From assembly GCF_024746835.1 (NCBI RefSeq), contig NZ_CP080531.1, positions 4,980,001 to 5,044,000 of the forward strand: 64,000 nucleotides of DNA, given 5' to 3'. This document shows positions 52,232 through 61,662 of this stretch, piece after piece. This DNA comes from Mesorhizobium sp. AR02. GTDB lineage: Bacteria > Pseudomonadota > Alphaproteobacteria > Rhizobiales > Rhizobiaceae. The position numbers and the translations under genes are program-made. The stretch's first letter is position 1; each line of letters begins with the position of its first letter. The notes below the pieces were generated by a model. The model ran no database searches. It saw only the letters and a program-made list of their open reading frames with translations, and had not been told where the DNA came from.

Positions 52232-54498
52232 TCAGTAAAGTGCTGTCGGCAATTGGGGTGCCGGTGCGTTCAACACACATTCGACGCCGTCGGGGTGGAA
52301 GTCGATCCGGACCGACCCGCCGAAATCGGTGCCGAAGACGCGCTCGATCAGGAAGCGGCCGAAGCCGCGCCGGCTGGGCGGCGTCACCGGCGGGCCGCCG
52401 CTCTCGCGCCAGCGCCAGAGCAGCCGCTTTTCGCCCGATGCCTCGGCCGACGGCTGCAGCGACCATTCGATGACCACCTTGCCTTCCGGTGCCGACAGGG
52501 CGCCATATTTCAGCGCGTTGGTGGCCAGCTCGTTGACGGCGAGCGCCAGCGTCAGCGCCATCTTCGGGTTGATCGGCAGCGCCGGGCCGGAAATCGAAAT
52601 CTGTTCGAGCGGGAAGGTGGCGATGGTGTTGTCGACCACCTCGCGGATCGAGGCGCTGGTCCAGCGGGTCTTGTTCAAAACGTCATGGGCGTTGGCGAGC
52701 GCGCGCAGGCGCTCGTTGAAGGTGGCGCTCGCGGTGGCGATGTCGGTGTTGCGCAGCGTCTGCGAAGCGATGGCCGCGACCATCGCCAGGATGTTCTTGA
52801 TGCGATGTTCGAGTTCGTGGGTCAGCAGTTCCTGCCGCGCCTGCGCCTCGCGCCGGTCGGTGACATCCTGCATGACACCGAACATCTTGACCGGCTTGCC
52901 GGTCTCGTCATGGACGAAATCGATGTGGCGCGACAGCCAGCGCAATTCGCCGGTGTCGGGCCGCCGGATGCGGTATTCCGCGGCAGGCACGGCGGTGCCA
53001 TTTTCACGCGTTTCCGGGTTGGAGCGGACGTTCTTGTCGTCGGGAATGACGATGTTTTCCAGCACGCTGATGTGCACGCTGTCGCGCGGCGACAGTCCCC
53101 AGAGACCCCAGAAGCCTTCGGAGCCGACCACGGTTCCGCTGGCGATATCGAGTTCGAGTGCCGCAATGCCCGCTGCATTCTGCGACAGCTGCAAGCGGCG
53201 CTCGCTCTGCAGCAGGGCCTGTGCCACCTGCTTCTGGTCGTCGATATCAGTGTTGGTGCCGATCCAGCGCAGGATGGCGCCGTCGGCGTCGCGGATCGGG
53301 ACCGCGCGCGCGCAATGAACCAGCGATAGATGCCATCATGCCGACGCAGCCGGAACTCCGTCTCGTAGAACGTGCTGGCGGCCAGCGCCTGTTGCCACTT
53401 TTCCGCGGCCGCGACGATGTCGTCGGGATGCACGATGTCGGCCCAGCCGTGACCATCAAGCTCGCCTGGCTTCGCGCCGGAATAATCGTAGACGCGCGGG
53501 TTGAACCAGTCGAGCAGCCCGTCCGGCGTCGCCGTCCAGACGTGGTTGGGCATCGCCTCGGCGAAAGTGCGGAACTGCGTCTCGCTCTGGCGCAGCGCCT
53601 GTTCGGCGATCAGCCGGTCGGTGACGTCGACGCCTTGGACGAAGATGCCGAACACCTCGCCGGCCGGATTGCGCACCGGCTGGTAGACGAGGTCGATGAA
53701 GCGGTCTTCGATCGCCGCCCCGGGCGTGCGCTGCAACTCGGCCTTCAGCGCGTAGCCGATGAAGGCTTCGCCGGAGGTGAAGACCTGATCAAGCAACTCG
53801 AAAAAGCCCTGCCCCTCTATCTCGGGCAAGGCCTGACGGATGGGCAGGCCGATGATGTCGCGGTGGCCGACGAGCTGCATGTAGGCGGCATTGGTCAGTT
53901 CGACGACATGCTGCGGGCCGGACAGCATGGCCATGAAGCCGGGCGCCTGTTCGAACATCTGGCGCTGGCGGTCGCGCTCGCTGGTGCGCCAGCGCTCGGC
54001 GGCAACCTTGGCGGTCGTCTCGATGACGATGGCGATGACGCCGGCCGGTTCGCCGCTCTCATCGAGCACCGGCGAATAGTCGAGATCGAGCCAGACCTGC
54101 TCGGGCTTGCCGGTCCGGTTCAGCGTCAGCACCTGCTCGCGATAGGCAAGCGTGCCGCCGCCCAGGCACACCTTCATGATGTTGTCGTTGAAGTCGGCCA
54201 CTTCGGGCCAGCCTTCGCGCACTTTCGAGCCGAGCAATTGCGGATGGCGACCGCCGGCAAATTCCGAATAGCCGTCATTGTAGATCATGACGCCGTCGTG
54301 CCCCCACAGCATGACGATCGGCACCCTGGAGCGCAGGATCAGCGAGACGGCCGTCTTGAGGCTCTGCGGCCAGATCTCGATCGGTCCGATCGAGGTCGAG
54401 ACCCAGTCGAACGCGGCGATCAGGCGACCGAGCTCTCCGCCGCCCGACAGAAAAGCAATATGAGGATTGCCTACGGTCATTGTGCGGGCTTGCGGCAT
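52232..54498 (-). pseudogene. PAS-HWE histidine kinase, split by a frameshift
   Basis: The 5' part (from ATG 54498) encodes several PAS-like domains (GGGELGRLIAAFDW, AYREQVLTLNRTGKPEQ, HVWTATPDGLLDWFNPRVYDYSG, HDGIYRWFIARA). The 3' part (to 52232) encodes the rest of a PAS domain plus the HWE/HisKA_2 kinase (LEHRIKNILAMVAAIA, LALAVNELATNALKYGAL, WRESGGPPV). The two frames are joined at a run of GC dinucleotides, 53303-53313. The run has 11 bases where 9 would restore RWFIARAVPIRDADG. So either the kinase is inactivated, the run varies in length, or the assembly is wrong. The receiver protein downstream would be its partner. Confidence 0.85.
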
Positions 54499-54911
54499 GG
54501 CATCTCGTGGATCGATCGGCGCTTGGTCGAGAGTCGATTGGTGCAGGCTAACATGTCGGATTCTGTGGATCGTGCGCGATTGTGCGGACCGCCGGACGTC
54601 GCGGCGCGGCCATGGCTGTGCGCCATGACAGCTCGCCGTGTTGGATGCTTTTGACGAGACGGTGAATAAGCATTGCTCCCCTGAACGCCTCAACCCGGGG
54701 AAAGCCATTCGGTTCCCGGCACCTGCCGATTTTCCTTCGGCAGGGTTGTCGGATTGAGGAGGGAAAGCCGGCTATTCGATCGAATTTCTTTGCAAGCCGT
54801 TAATTCGGCCATGCTGTTAATAAGCGTGTTCTAATGCATGTCCACCAAAACTGGGTAGCGGTTTTGGGATAACGACATGCGCGAAACTGATGGTTTGGCG
54901 CGGGGTACGCA
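54499..54911. other. Intergenic region with a palindromic repeat
   Basis: 413 bases between the kinase start and the 47-aa gene. It contains a short hairpin (CCTGCCGA ... TTCGGCAGG, 54722-54745) and the 47-bp palindrome at 54835-54882. No gene is supported. Confidence 0.6.
54835..54882. repeat. 47-bp palindromic repeat (copy 2)
   Basis: TGCATGTCCACCAAAAC ... GGTTTTGGGATAACGACATGC. Its complement matches the repeat at 13384-13430 over most of its length (GCATGTCGTTNTCCCAAAACCGCT and TTTTGG-NGACATGCA). The arms pair with each other. Confidence 0.75.
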
Positions 54912-55055
54912 ATGACCAAGAATCTCGGCAATGCACGCTATGTGCCGCCCAAGGACACAAAGGCTTCCTTGTTCAGCAAGGTAGCGCCGGCGCTGTTTCC
55001 GCTCGTCGTGGCGGCGTTGGGATATATGATCGGCAGGCAGTTCTTCGGCATATAG
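54912..55055 (+). CDS. 47-aa putative membrane peptide
   Basis: A short frame ATG 54912 to TAG 55055. The N-terminal 20 residues are polar and basic (MTKNLGNARYVPPKDTKA), and the C-terminal half is one hydrophobic helix (ALFPLVVAALGYMIGRQFF). Codon use is like the neighbours. There is no strong ribosome binding site. It converges on the antiporter gene with 24 bases between stops. Small single-helix proteins are often accessory subunits or regulators of membrane proteins; a link to the antiporter is speculative. Confidence 0.45.
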   Translation: MTKNLGNARYVPPKDTKASLFSKVAPALFPLVVAALGYMIGRQFFGI

Positions 55056-55079
55056 GTTCCGAAGGCTCGACCGAAGGCA

Positions 55080-57410
55080 TCAGGCACTGATTTCGGCTGC
55101 CGTCTCCTCGGCGCTGGCGTCGACGCGCTTGACGCGTTCGCTGGCCAGAAGCACGACCGGGCAGGCGACCGCGGCGAGCACGGCTGTCGCTGTGTCGCCG
55201 AAGAACAGCTCCTCGCCCGGCCTTTGGGTGACACCCATCACCACCATAGCCGCCCCTTTGGCCACTTCCCTGGCGATCGCCTTGTCCGGCGTGGCGCGGG
55301 TGCGGATCGCGGTATCGATGGCAACGCCGTAACGGTCGGCGAGATCGGCGACATCTTTGAGCACCGCTTCCTCCCGGCGGTGCGAAACCGAGCCCGGTCG
55401 ACTGCCCTTCGCCTGCGAGACATAGAGCACCTTGACGCGGGCCTGGTGCGGCCGCGCCAGCGCCAGTGCGAAATCGGCGGCGCGGCGCGCGACCTCGGTG
55501 CCGTTGACAGGGACCAGTATCGTCGTTCCGGCACGCAGCACCGGCACCTTTCCATTGGCCTTGTGGCCGTTCAGCACCAGGCAGAGCGGGCCGTCGAAAC
55601 CGCTGCTGATGTCCTTCAGCACGCCGCTGAACGTGCCTTTGTCGGTCAGCGTGTTCTCCAATCCGACCAGCAGAAGCCCATAGCCCTTGCGGGCTTCCGC
55701 GGCGATTGTCTCGGCGCTGGCCTCAAGCTCGGTGCGGGCTGTGAGATGGACCTTGTCGACAAGCGTGTCCTCAGCCTTGCTGACGGCCTTTGCACTCCTA
55801 GCGGCACCTTTCTTGACCTCCCTGGACGCTCGCTCCGGACCTTTGTCGCCGACCTGCCCGGCGAGCTTGCCGTCCTGGAGATGAAGCAGCGTGGTCGGCA
55901 TGCCGCTGCCGCCGCCGACCAGGCCGGCCAGATAGGCGGTGAATTTGCCGACCGGGCTGTCGTCGACCAGCAGCAGCAGGCGCTCCAGCCTGGAGACGAA
56001 GCCACGCTCGTCGAGCAGTTCGCGGTCGACGCGCTGCTTCTCGGCATTTCCAACCGGCAGGCGGCCGAGCGCCCAGCGCAGCATGGGCGGCATGGCAAGC
56101 GTGGTGATGACGGCCATGGTGACGATCATCGTGAACAGATTGTGGGACAGGATGTTCATCGACAGGCCGATGCTGGCGACGATGACCTCGGTCGAGCCGC
56201 GGGCGTTCATGGCGCTGCCGACGGCGGTGGCCTCCTTCAGCGACATGCCGGCCAGCCGCCCGCCGAGGAAGGCGCCGCCGAACTTGCCGACGCTTGCTAT
56301 TACCACCAGCGCCAGTGTCAGCAACGCCAATGTCGGGTTGGCAAGCACGGTGAGGTCGGCGGACAGGCCGGCCATGCCGAAGAAGACCGGCATGAACAGC
56401 GCGGTTATGACGCCGCGCAACTGGCTCTCGATGTGGTCGGACAGGATCGGCGATTCCCCGACCAGTATGCCGGCGACGAAGGCGCCGAGCACAGTGTGGA
56501 CGCCGATCAGGTTGGTGATCAGGGCCATCACGCCCATGATAATAAGGATCACGGTGATGACGGCATATTCACTGCGGAAAGTGTCGTTGCTCCAGCGGAT
56601 CAGGGTGAAGACAAGACGGCGGCCGATGGTGAAGGAAAACACCATGAACAACGCCACCTCGGCCACGGTGGTGATGAGCGGCAGTACCTGGAGGCTGCCA
56701 TTGGTGGCGATGCCGAAGGTGACGGCGATGATCAGCCAGCCGATCGTGTCCTCGATGATGGCCGAGGAGATGATGACCTGGCCGAGATTGCGGCGCATGA
56801 AGTTCATCTCGCGCACCACCATGGCGACGATCTTGACCGAGGAGATCGACAGCGCCGTGCCGAGGAACAGCCCGGCGACGACGCGCTGCGTCGGGTCGGG
56901 CAGCAGGGAGTCCGGCAGGAACTGCGCCAGCGCGAAGCCGCACATGAAAGGCACGACGACGCCGGTGATCGAGATCGAGAAACAGGCCGCCCCCACACGG
57001 CGCACCAGGCGCAAATCCGTCTCCATACCGGTCAACAGCAGGAGCAGCAGTATGCCGAGCTGCGAGATGGCATAGATCATGCTTTTCTGTGCGGGGTCGC
57101 TGGAGAAGATCAGGTGCTGGGCGTCGGGCCATACCCAGCCGAAAAGCGAGGGACCGAGCAGGATGCCGCCGATCAGCTGGCCCATGATCGCCGGCTGGCC
57201 ATAACGCTGGAAGATTTCGCCGAGGCCGCGCCCAACCAGCAGGAGAAGCACGATCTCGGCGACGAACAGGCCCTCGGCCGAGCCACCCATGCCCGAGGCA
57301 TGTCCGGACGCCTGGGCGGCGAAGGCGCGGCTTGCCGGTACCAGGGCAAGAATTGCCAGCGTGAGAACGACCGTGAGGCGGCCTGACGTCGGTGCCGGTT
57401 GCCGATTCAT
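55080..57410 (-). CDS. CPA2-family cation/proton antiporter with universal-stress-like C-terminal domain
   Basis: A 776-aa membrane protein. After a signal-like N terminus (RLTVVLTLAILALVPASRAFA) come about twelve membrane segments of a Kef/NapA-type exchanger (GQPAIMGQLIGGILLGPSLFGW, ISSAIIEDTIGWLIIAVTF with the transport Asp, AFVAGILVGES). The C-terminal ~300 residues are cytoplasmic and include a USP-like domain (AGTTILVPVNGTEVARRAADFALALA ... AAMVVMGVTQRPGEELFFGDTATAVLAAVACPVVLLA). The ATG at 57410 is chosen over longer frames. It probably exchanges Na+ or K+ for H+. Confidence 0.9.
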   Translation of the reverse strand: MNRQPAPTSGRLTVVLTLAILALVPASRAFAAQASGHASGMGGSAEGLFVAEIVLLLLVGRGLGEIFQRYGQPAIMGQLIGGILLGPSLFGWVWPDAQHLIFSSDPAQKSMIYAISQLGILLLLLLTGMETDLRLVRRVGAACFSISITGVVVPFMCGFALAQFLPDSLLPDPTQRVVAGLFLGTALSISSVKIVAMVVREMNFMRRNLGQVIISSAIIEDTIGWLIIAVTFGIATNGSLQVLPLITTVAEVALFMVFSFTIGRRLVFTLIRWSNDTFRSEYAVITVILIIMGVMALITNLIGVHTVLGAFVAGILVGESPILSDHIESQLRGVITALFMPVFFGMAGLSADLTVLANPTLALLTLALVVIASVGKFGGAFLGGRLAGMSLKEATAVGSAMNARGSTEVIVASIGLSMNILSHNLFTMIVTMAVITTLAMPPMLRWALGRLPVGNAEKQRVDRELLDERGFVSRLERLLLLVDDSPVGKFTAYLAGLVGGGSGMPTTLLHLQDGKLAGQVGDKGPERASREVKKGAARSAKAVSKAEDTLVDKVHLTARTELEASAETIAAEARKGYGLLLVGLENTLTDKGTFSGVLKDISSGFDGPLCLVLNGHKANGKVPVLRAGTTILVPVNGTEVARRAADFALALARPHQARVKVLYVSQAKGSRPGSVSHRREEAVLKDVADLADRYGVAIDTAIRTRATPDKAIAREVAKGAAMVVMGVTQRPGEELFFGDTATAVLAAVACPVVLLASERVKRVDASAEETAAEISA

Positions 57411-57509
57411 GGGTTCCCTCAAACGTCGCGGCGGACTGAACATGACAACGCGCGGCCGCCCTTTGCGTTGCAGCCGCATCTCGCCAGGGGTCGACGTCAA
57501 ACGTCGATG

Positions 57510-58202
57510 TCAGACATGGACGTCGCCGAAGGAGAGTTCGCCGTCGCCGCCGGACGCGAAAAGGACGATGGCGAACAGCCAGGCATAGAATGCAGCCACG
57601 CAGACCACGATCGCCACGCCGGGAATGGGGCCAAGGGCGGCACTGTCGACGGCATAGCGGAGCGAGCCGACGAACCCGGTCTCGACACCTCCGACCTGAA
57701 GGCTGGGGGTCGTTATCTTGAGCACCCAGGCCAGCAGCAGGATCATGAAGAGATAGATGTAATTACGCCGCAGGCGGCGCGCCAACGCGGCCCGGTGCGA
57801 CAGCAGGAACTTTGGCGCGCGCAGGCCCTCGCCGACAATGAGCAACCAATCCGAGGCGAAATCGGGCTGCGGGGAGAAGATTTGCGCGAAATAGTGGCGC
57901 TCGAACTGGCGCACGCGCGCCCGGTAAAAATCGAAGAACCGGTAGCGGCGTGCCTCGATCCACAGAAGCAGCAGGATCAAGAGCATGGCAAATAGCAGCA
58001 CGCCGTGATGTGCGCTGGCCGTCGACAGCGACACCGAAAGCATCGCCGCCACCACGGTGATCGCCCAGTTCGTCGTCCTGTCGAGCCGATCGCGCCAACC
58101 CGCCATGCGCGCGATCTCGGCGCGGTGGAAATGCGACAGCGTGTTCACGCGCTCAGTCGATGAAAGGGCGGGACTTACGGGTTTTGCCGACGCATCGTTC
58201 AT
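57510..58202 (-). CDS. DUF2270 membrane protein
   Basis: A 230-aa membrane protein of the DUF2270 type, function unknown. It has the N-terminal FHRAEIARMAGWRDRLDRTTNWAI motif, a pair of membrane segments (VAAMLSVSLSTA; LLFAMLLILLLLWIEARRYRFFDFYRARVRQFE), and two more near the C terminus (YLFMILLLAWVLKIT; IPGVAIVVCVAAFYAWLFAIVLFA). The ATG at 58202 fits the family start. It lies 99 bases upstream of the antiporter gene on the same strand, so the two may be co-transcribed. Confidence 0.85.
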   Translation of the reverse strand: MNDASAKPVSPALSSTERVNTLSHFHRAEIARMAGWRDRLDRTTNWAITVVAAMLSVSLSTASAHHGVLLFAMLLILLLLWIEARRYRFFDFYRARVRQFERHYFAQIFSPQPDFASDWLLIVGEGLRAPKFLLSHRAALARRLRRNYIYLFMILLLAWVLKITTPSLQVGGVETGFVGSLRYAVDSAALGPIPGVAIVVCVAAFYAWLFAIVLFASGGDGELSFGDVHV

Positions 58203-58372
58203 GACGTCCTCCGGCAAGGATTATAACGGTTTGCCGGCAACATCGTTCCCTGTCGCAGCTGCCGCGAACAAGAAGATGGCGCGGCGATTCGCCGATTTGG
58301 CGCTTCGGGGGAGCAATCCTGTCCCGGCGCCAGCACCGCGGCCGCAATTGCGGGCCGGCGGATGCTCCTCCG

Positions 58373-58558
58373 ATGCCCAGATTTATCCGCGCCTTCACGG
58401 TCACCGGCGCGCCGATCGCAAGGGATGCGCTGGCGCTGCAGGCCGGCATCGATCTCGCTATCGGTCAAGGCAGCCGGCTCGGCTTCACCTATGACGGCCA
58501 GTTCGCCTCAGGCGCCATGGAAAACGCTTTCAAGGCGAGTTTCTCGACGCGGTTCTGA
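58373..58558 (+). pseudogene. C-terminal remnant of an autotransporter beta-barrel
   Basis: A 61-codon stretch ending in the outer-membrane signature Phe (FKASFSTRF). DALALQAGIDLAIGQGSRLGFTYDGQFASGAMENAFKA matches the last two strands of autotransporter barrels. No passenger or remaining barrel is present upstream, so this is the tail of a deleted gene. It overlaps nothing and lies between the DUF2270 and DUF2235 genes. Confidence 0.65.
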
Positions 58559-58771
58559 AGGCGGCAAGACATTGCCTCGGGTGGCGAGAGGCGTCGTTTG
58601 CTTGGCGGGAAACCCGACAATTCGCGTCGGAGGGCAGTTCAGCAAGATTCCCATCGGATTCTATTCCAGTGGAATTTTCCACTGCCGAAGTCAAAGCGAG
58701 GATTTTACTCTCTCTACTTGCGCGCCGCCTCTGGTTGTTGGATAGTGACACCAACGAACTGGGGGGTTCGA

Positions 58772-59014
58772 GTGAAAATCAGGCGGATCGTCAGGAGCCT
58801 GCTGGCCCTGACAGCTGGGACCATCGTCGCTTGCCTAGCAATGGCGGCGCTGAATTTCACTGTCCATGCGCATTCAATCGGCCGGGCGGCACGCGCGCGC
58901 AGGACGTCTATTGCCCTTTCCAGGATCAGGGATGAGTTGTGCCACCGGCGCTGCGCCGATTGGGCACCAATGACGCGGCAAGCAGAAGCGGCACTGAGCA
59001 GCGTGCCGTGGTGA
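58772..59014 (+). CDS. Possible small membrane/exported protein
   Basis: A GTG-started frame of 80 aa preceded by GGGGGG. An N-terminal basic patch (KIRRIVRSL) and a hydrophobic stretch (LLALTAGTIVACLAMAALNFTV) resemble an uncleaved signal anchor; the rest is Arg/Ala rich. No family recognised. It precedes the DUF2235 gene by 50 bases in the same direction. Confidence is low because the frame is short. The rest of 58559-59064 holds no other visible feature. Confidence 0.3.
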   Translation: MKIRRIVRSLLALTAGTIVACLAMAALNFTVHAHSIGRAARARRTSIALSRIRDELCHRRCADWAPMTRQAEAALSSVPW

Positions 59015-59064
59015 ATAGGCAGGAGTGACACGCGGCGAAAGGCTATTGAGAGGAGGAGGAGGAC

Positions 59065-61650
59065 ATGGGCAGGAACATCGTTGTCTTTGCCGACGGTACC
59101 GGCAACAGCGCCGCCAAGGCGTTCAAGACCAATGTCTGGCGCCTCTACCAGGCGCTGGACCTGACCGGCGGCGACCAGGTCGCGGTGTTCAGCGACGGTG
59201 TCGGCACCTCGCAATTCAAGCCGTTCCAGATCATCGGCCTGGCGCTCGGCTTCGGCGTCAAGCGCCGTGTGCTGGCGCTCTACAAGTTCCTGTGCCTCAA
59301 CTATGAGCCGGGCGACAAGATCTTCGCCTTCGGCTTCAGCCGCGGCGCGTTCACCATCCGCGTGCTGGTCGGCATGATCGCCAGGGAAGGGCTGGTCGAT
59401 TTCAAGTCGGAAGAGGAACTCGACCGCAATGCGCTCGCCGCCTATCGGGCGTATCGGCCGAAGGCCTTCGGTTCAAAGCTGCCCTGGGTGGTGTTTGCCC
59501 GCTTCGTGCGCGACAGGGCGGTCGACCTGTGGAATGAAATCACCGGAAGCCGTGCCTACAGCCAGGTGAAGCCGCGTGTGCCCGACCCCCGCTCGGCCAA
59601 GGAGATCCGCGTCGCCTTCGTTGGCGTCTGGGACACCGTCTCCGCCTATGGCCTGCCGGTCGATGAATTGACCAAGGCGGTGAACAAATGGGTCTGGCCA
59701 ATGACCTTCGAGAAGAGGGGCCTTCTCGATGCCGTTGATTGCGCCCGGCAGGCCTTCAGCATCGACGACGAGCGGCGCACATTCTTCCCGATCCCATGGA
59801 ACGAGCCCGCTCCGACACTGGATGCGGCTGTCCTGGAGGGGGCCGACGTGGCCGATCCACGCCTGCTGCAAGTCTGGTTCGCCGGCTGCCATGCCAATGT
59901 CGGCGGCGGCTACCCCGACGACAGGCTTGCCCATATCCCCTTGTGTTGGATGATCGGCGAGGCCGCCGAGCAAGGGCTGCGATTCAAGAAGGATATGGTC
60001 GCCGACTACTGGGACTATGCGTCGGAAGCCGGGCGCATCTATGATTCCCGCTCCGGCGTCAGCGTCTTTTATCGCTACCATCCGCGTGACGCCAAGCAGT
60101 TGATGGGCCCAGGCGTGACACCGCTGGTCGACGCCAGCGTCATCATGCGCATGGCGAAGGGAAACGACGATTACGCGCCGATAGCGCTGCCGGAGCATAT
60201 CGAGGTGCTGTCGCCGCTGGGTGCCCGGGTGCCGTTCACGGGCCTGCCTGACGAAGACTGGGTGACGATCCGCAAGGCCGCCGTCACCGATAAATTGCCG
60301 CTTCCGGCCGGGCGCAAACGCAATTTGGCCAGCATGGACAAGAAATTCCGTGAAACGCTGGCCATGCTTCAGGACAATAGTGCCGGCAGCCGCACGCAGC
60401 ATGCCGCCGACCGCCTGGAACTCATGCGGCTGATGCGGGACACGGTGTGGTGGCGCCGGGGACTCTACTATGCCCTGTTGTCGATCGCCGTGCTGTTCCT
60501 GGCGTTTCCGCTGCTGGCCGGCTATGTCACGCTCGACGTCACCGGACGGCTCGATCAGTCCGCGGCCGGCCTGGTCGGGCCTGTGATCGGACTGGTCAGC
60601 GGCTTCCTGCCCGGCATCGCGGCGCCATGGGTGGACGCCATGGCAAAGCATTCGATCCTGGCGGCAGGACTGGGCCTCGTGCTCGGTGTTCTCCTGTGGG
60701 TCAACGGGCTGTTGCGCACGCGCATCAACGACCGGGCGCGATCGGCCTGGAACGTCGCGATCGATCGCACTGCGGCCGTGCTGCAATTGAACCGGTCCGA
60801 TGCGCACCGGCGCACCTCGCTGATCGGGACGATCGTGCTCGGCTTCGGCGCCCTGGCGCTGGGGCTGGCCAAAAATTACGCGGCCGGCTTGTTTGCCATC
60901 GGTTTCATCGGCTGTCTTGCCACCTCTGTCGTGCTCAGCCGGCGCGGGCCGCGCACAGACGCACTGCCGACGCCCATTTCGCTGCGTGTGGCACGGGCCA
61001 TCCGTACCAACAGCTTCGCCAATTCGGTCTACGAACATTTGCGGGAATATGTGCTGCCGGCGGTGTTCCTGGCCCTGTCGGCGGGTCTGCTGCTGTTTGC
61101 GGCCAACAAGGCCACGTTCGAGGTTGCCGATTCGATGGGCGCCTTCTGTGCCGAGCCGGCCTCCGCGAACCCGACCGGCGCCGAGAGGCTGACGGGAGCG
61201 CCTTACGTCCTCAACACCGCCGATATGTGCGGCGATACTGGCAACTGGCTGCAGGAAGGCGTTCGCTATGAGGTCGAAATCTCCATCACCGATGCGTGGA
61301 AGGACGGGGCCTTGTGCGCCGATACGCGTGGCGTCCAGGAGAGCAGTGTGGCGCACTATCTTGCGACGCTGATGAAGCGCTGGTGGGCGGAACCTTATTT
61401 CAAGCCCATCGCGCGTGTCGGCCGGTTCGGCAATGACGAATATGTCCTCAATGCCGTCGAGCCGGTGATTCCCGGCCAATGCGCGAACATAAAGCTCACC
61501 GCCGAGATCAAGCCCAAGGCATCCGGCGAGCTCTATATCTATGTCAACGATGCCGTGATCGGCCTGCCTGGCGTCTACGACTTCTTCTACCGTCACAACA
61601 ACCATGGATCGGCTGAGGTGAGGGTCGGAAAGGTGAACGTCTTCCCTTGA
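59065..61650 (+). CDS. DUF2235 alpha/beta hydrolase-like membrane protein
   Basis: An 861-aa protein. Residues 1-~390 form a DUF2235 domain: NIVVFADGTGNS at the N terminus, a nucleophile elbow FGFSRGAF near residue 91 (G-x-S-x-G), FVGVWDTVSAYG with the catalytic Asp, and WFAGCHANVGGGYPDD with His. About six membrane segments follow between 465 and 680 (YYALLSIAVLFLAFPLLAGY, ILAAGLGLVLGVLLWVNGLL and others). The last ~170 residues are a soluble, probably extracytoplasmic domain. DUF2235 domains occur in type VI phospholipase effectors, but here no VgrG or immunity gene is adjacent. A housekeeping lipase-like role is equally possible. AGGAGGAGG precedes the ATG. Confidence 0.88.
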   Translation: MGRNIVVFADGTGNSAAKAFKTNVWRLYQALDLTGGDQVAVFSDGVGTSQFKPFQIIGLALGFGVKRRVLALYKFLCLNYEPGDKIFAFGFSRGAFTIRVLVGMIAREGLVDFKSEEELDRNALAAYRAYRPKAFGSKLPWVVFARFVRDRAVDLWNEITGSRAYSQVKPRVPDPRSAKEIRVAFVGVWDTVSAYGLPVDELTKAVNKWVWPMTFEKRGLLDAVDCARQAFSIDDERRTFFPIPWNEPAPTLDAAVLEGADVADPRLLQVWFAGCHANVGGGYPDDRLAHIPLCWMIGEAAEQGLRFKKDMVADYWDYASEAGRIYDSRSGVSVFYRYHPRDAKQLMGPGVTPLVDASVIMRMAKGNDDYAPIALPEHIEVLSPLGARVPFTGLPDEDWVTIRKAAVTDKLPLPAGRKRNLASMDKKFRETLAMLQDNSAGSRTQHAADRLELMRLMRDTVWWRRGLYYALLSIAVLFLAFPLLAGYVTLDVTGRLDQSAAGLVGPVIGLVSGFLPGIAAPWVDAMAKHSILAAGLGLVLGVLLWVNGLLRTRINDRARSAWNVAIDRTAAVLQLNRSDAHRRTSLIGTIVLGFGALALGLAKNYAAGLFAIGFIGCLATSVVLSRRGPRTDALPTPISLRVARAIRTNSFANSVYEHLREYVLPAVFLALSAGLLLFAANKATFEVADSMGAFCAEPASANPTGAERLTGAPYVLNTADMCGDTGNWLQEGVRYEVEISITDAWKDGALCADTRGVQESSVAHYLATLMKRWWAEPYFKPIARVGRFGNDEYVLNAVEPVIPGQCANIKLTAEIKPKASGELYIYVNDAVIGLPGVYDFFYRHNNHGSAEVRVGKVNVFP

Positions 61651-61662
61651 GTCGGCTGGCCA

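Noticed and set aside
50845..54498. Alphaproteobacterial general stress module (EcfG-NepR-PhyR with HWE kinase)
   Set aside because: The sigma factor is SigJ/ECF41-like with a C-terminal SnoaL-type domain, the receiver lacks a sigma-like domain, and no NepR-like gene is present.
54722..54745. Hairpin CCTGCCGA/TTCGGCAGG as a terminator
   Set aside because: It lies upstream of the kinase start rather than after a gene and lacks a T tract in a useful direction.
55224..57386. A 720-codon plus-strand frame opposite the antiporter
   Set aside because: The composition is His/Gln/Arg/Ala/Gly with no domain; it is antisense shadow of the antiporter.
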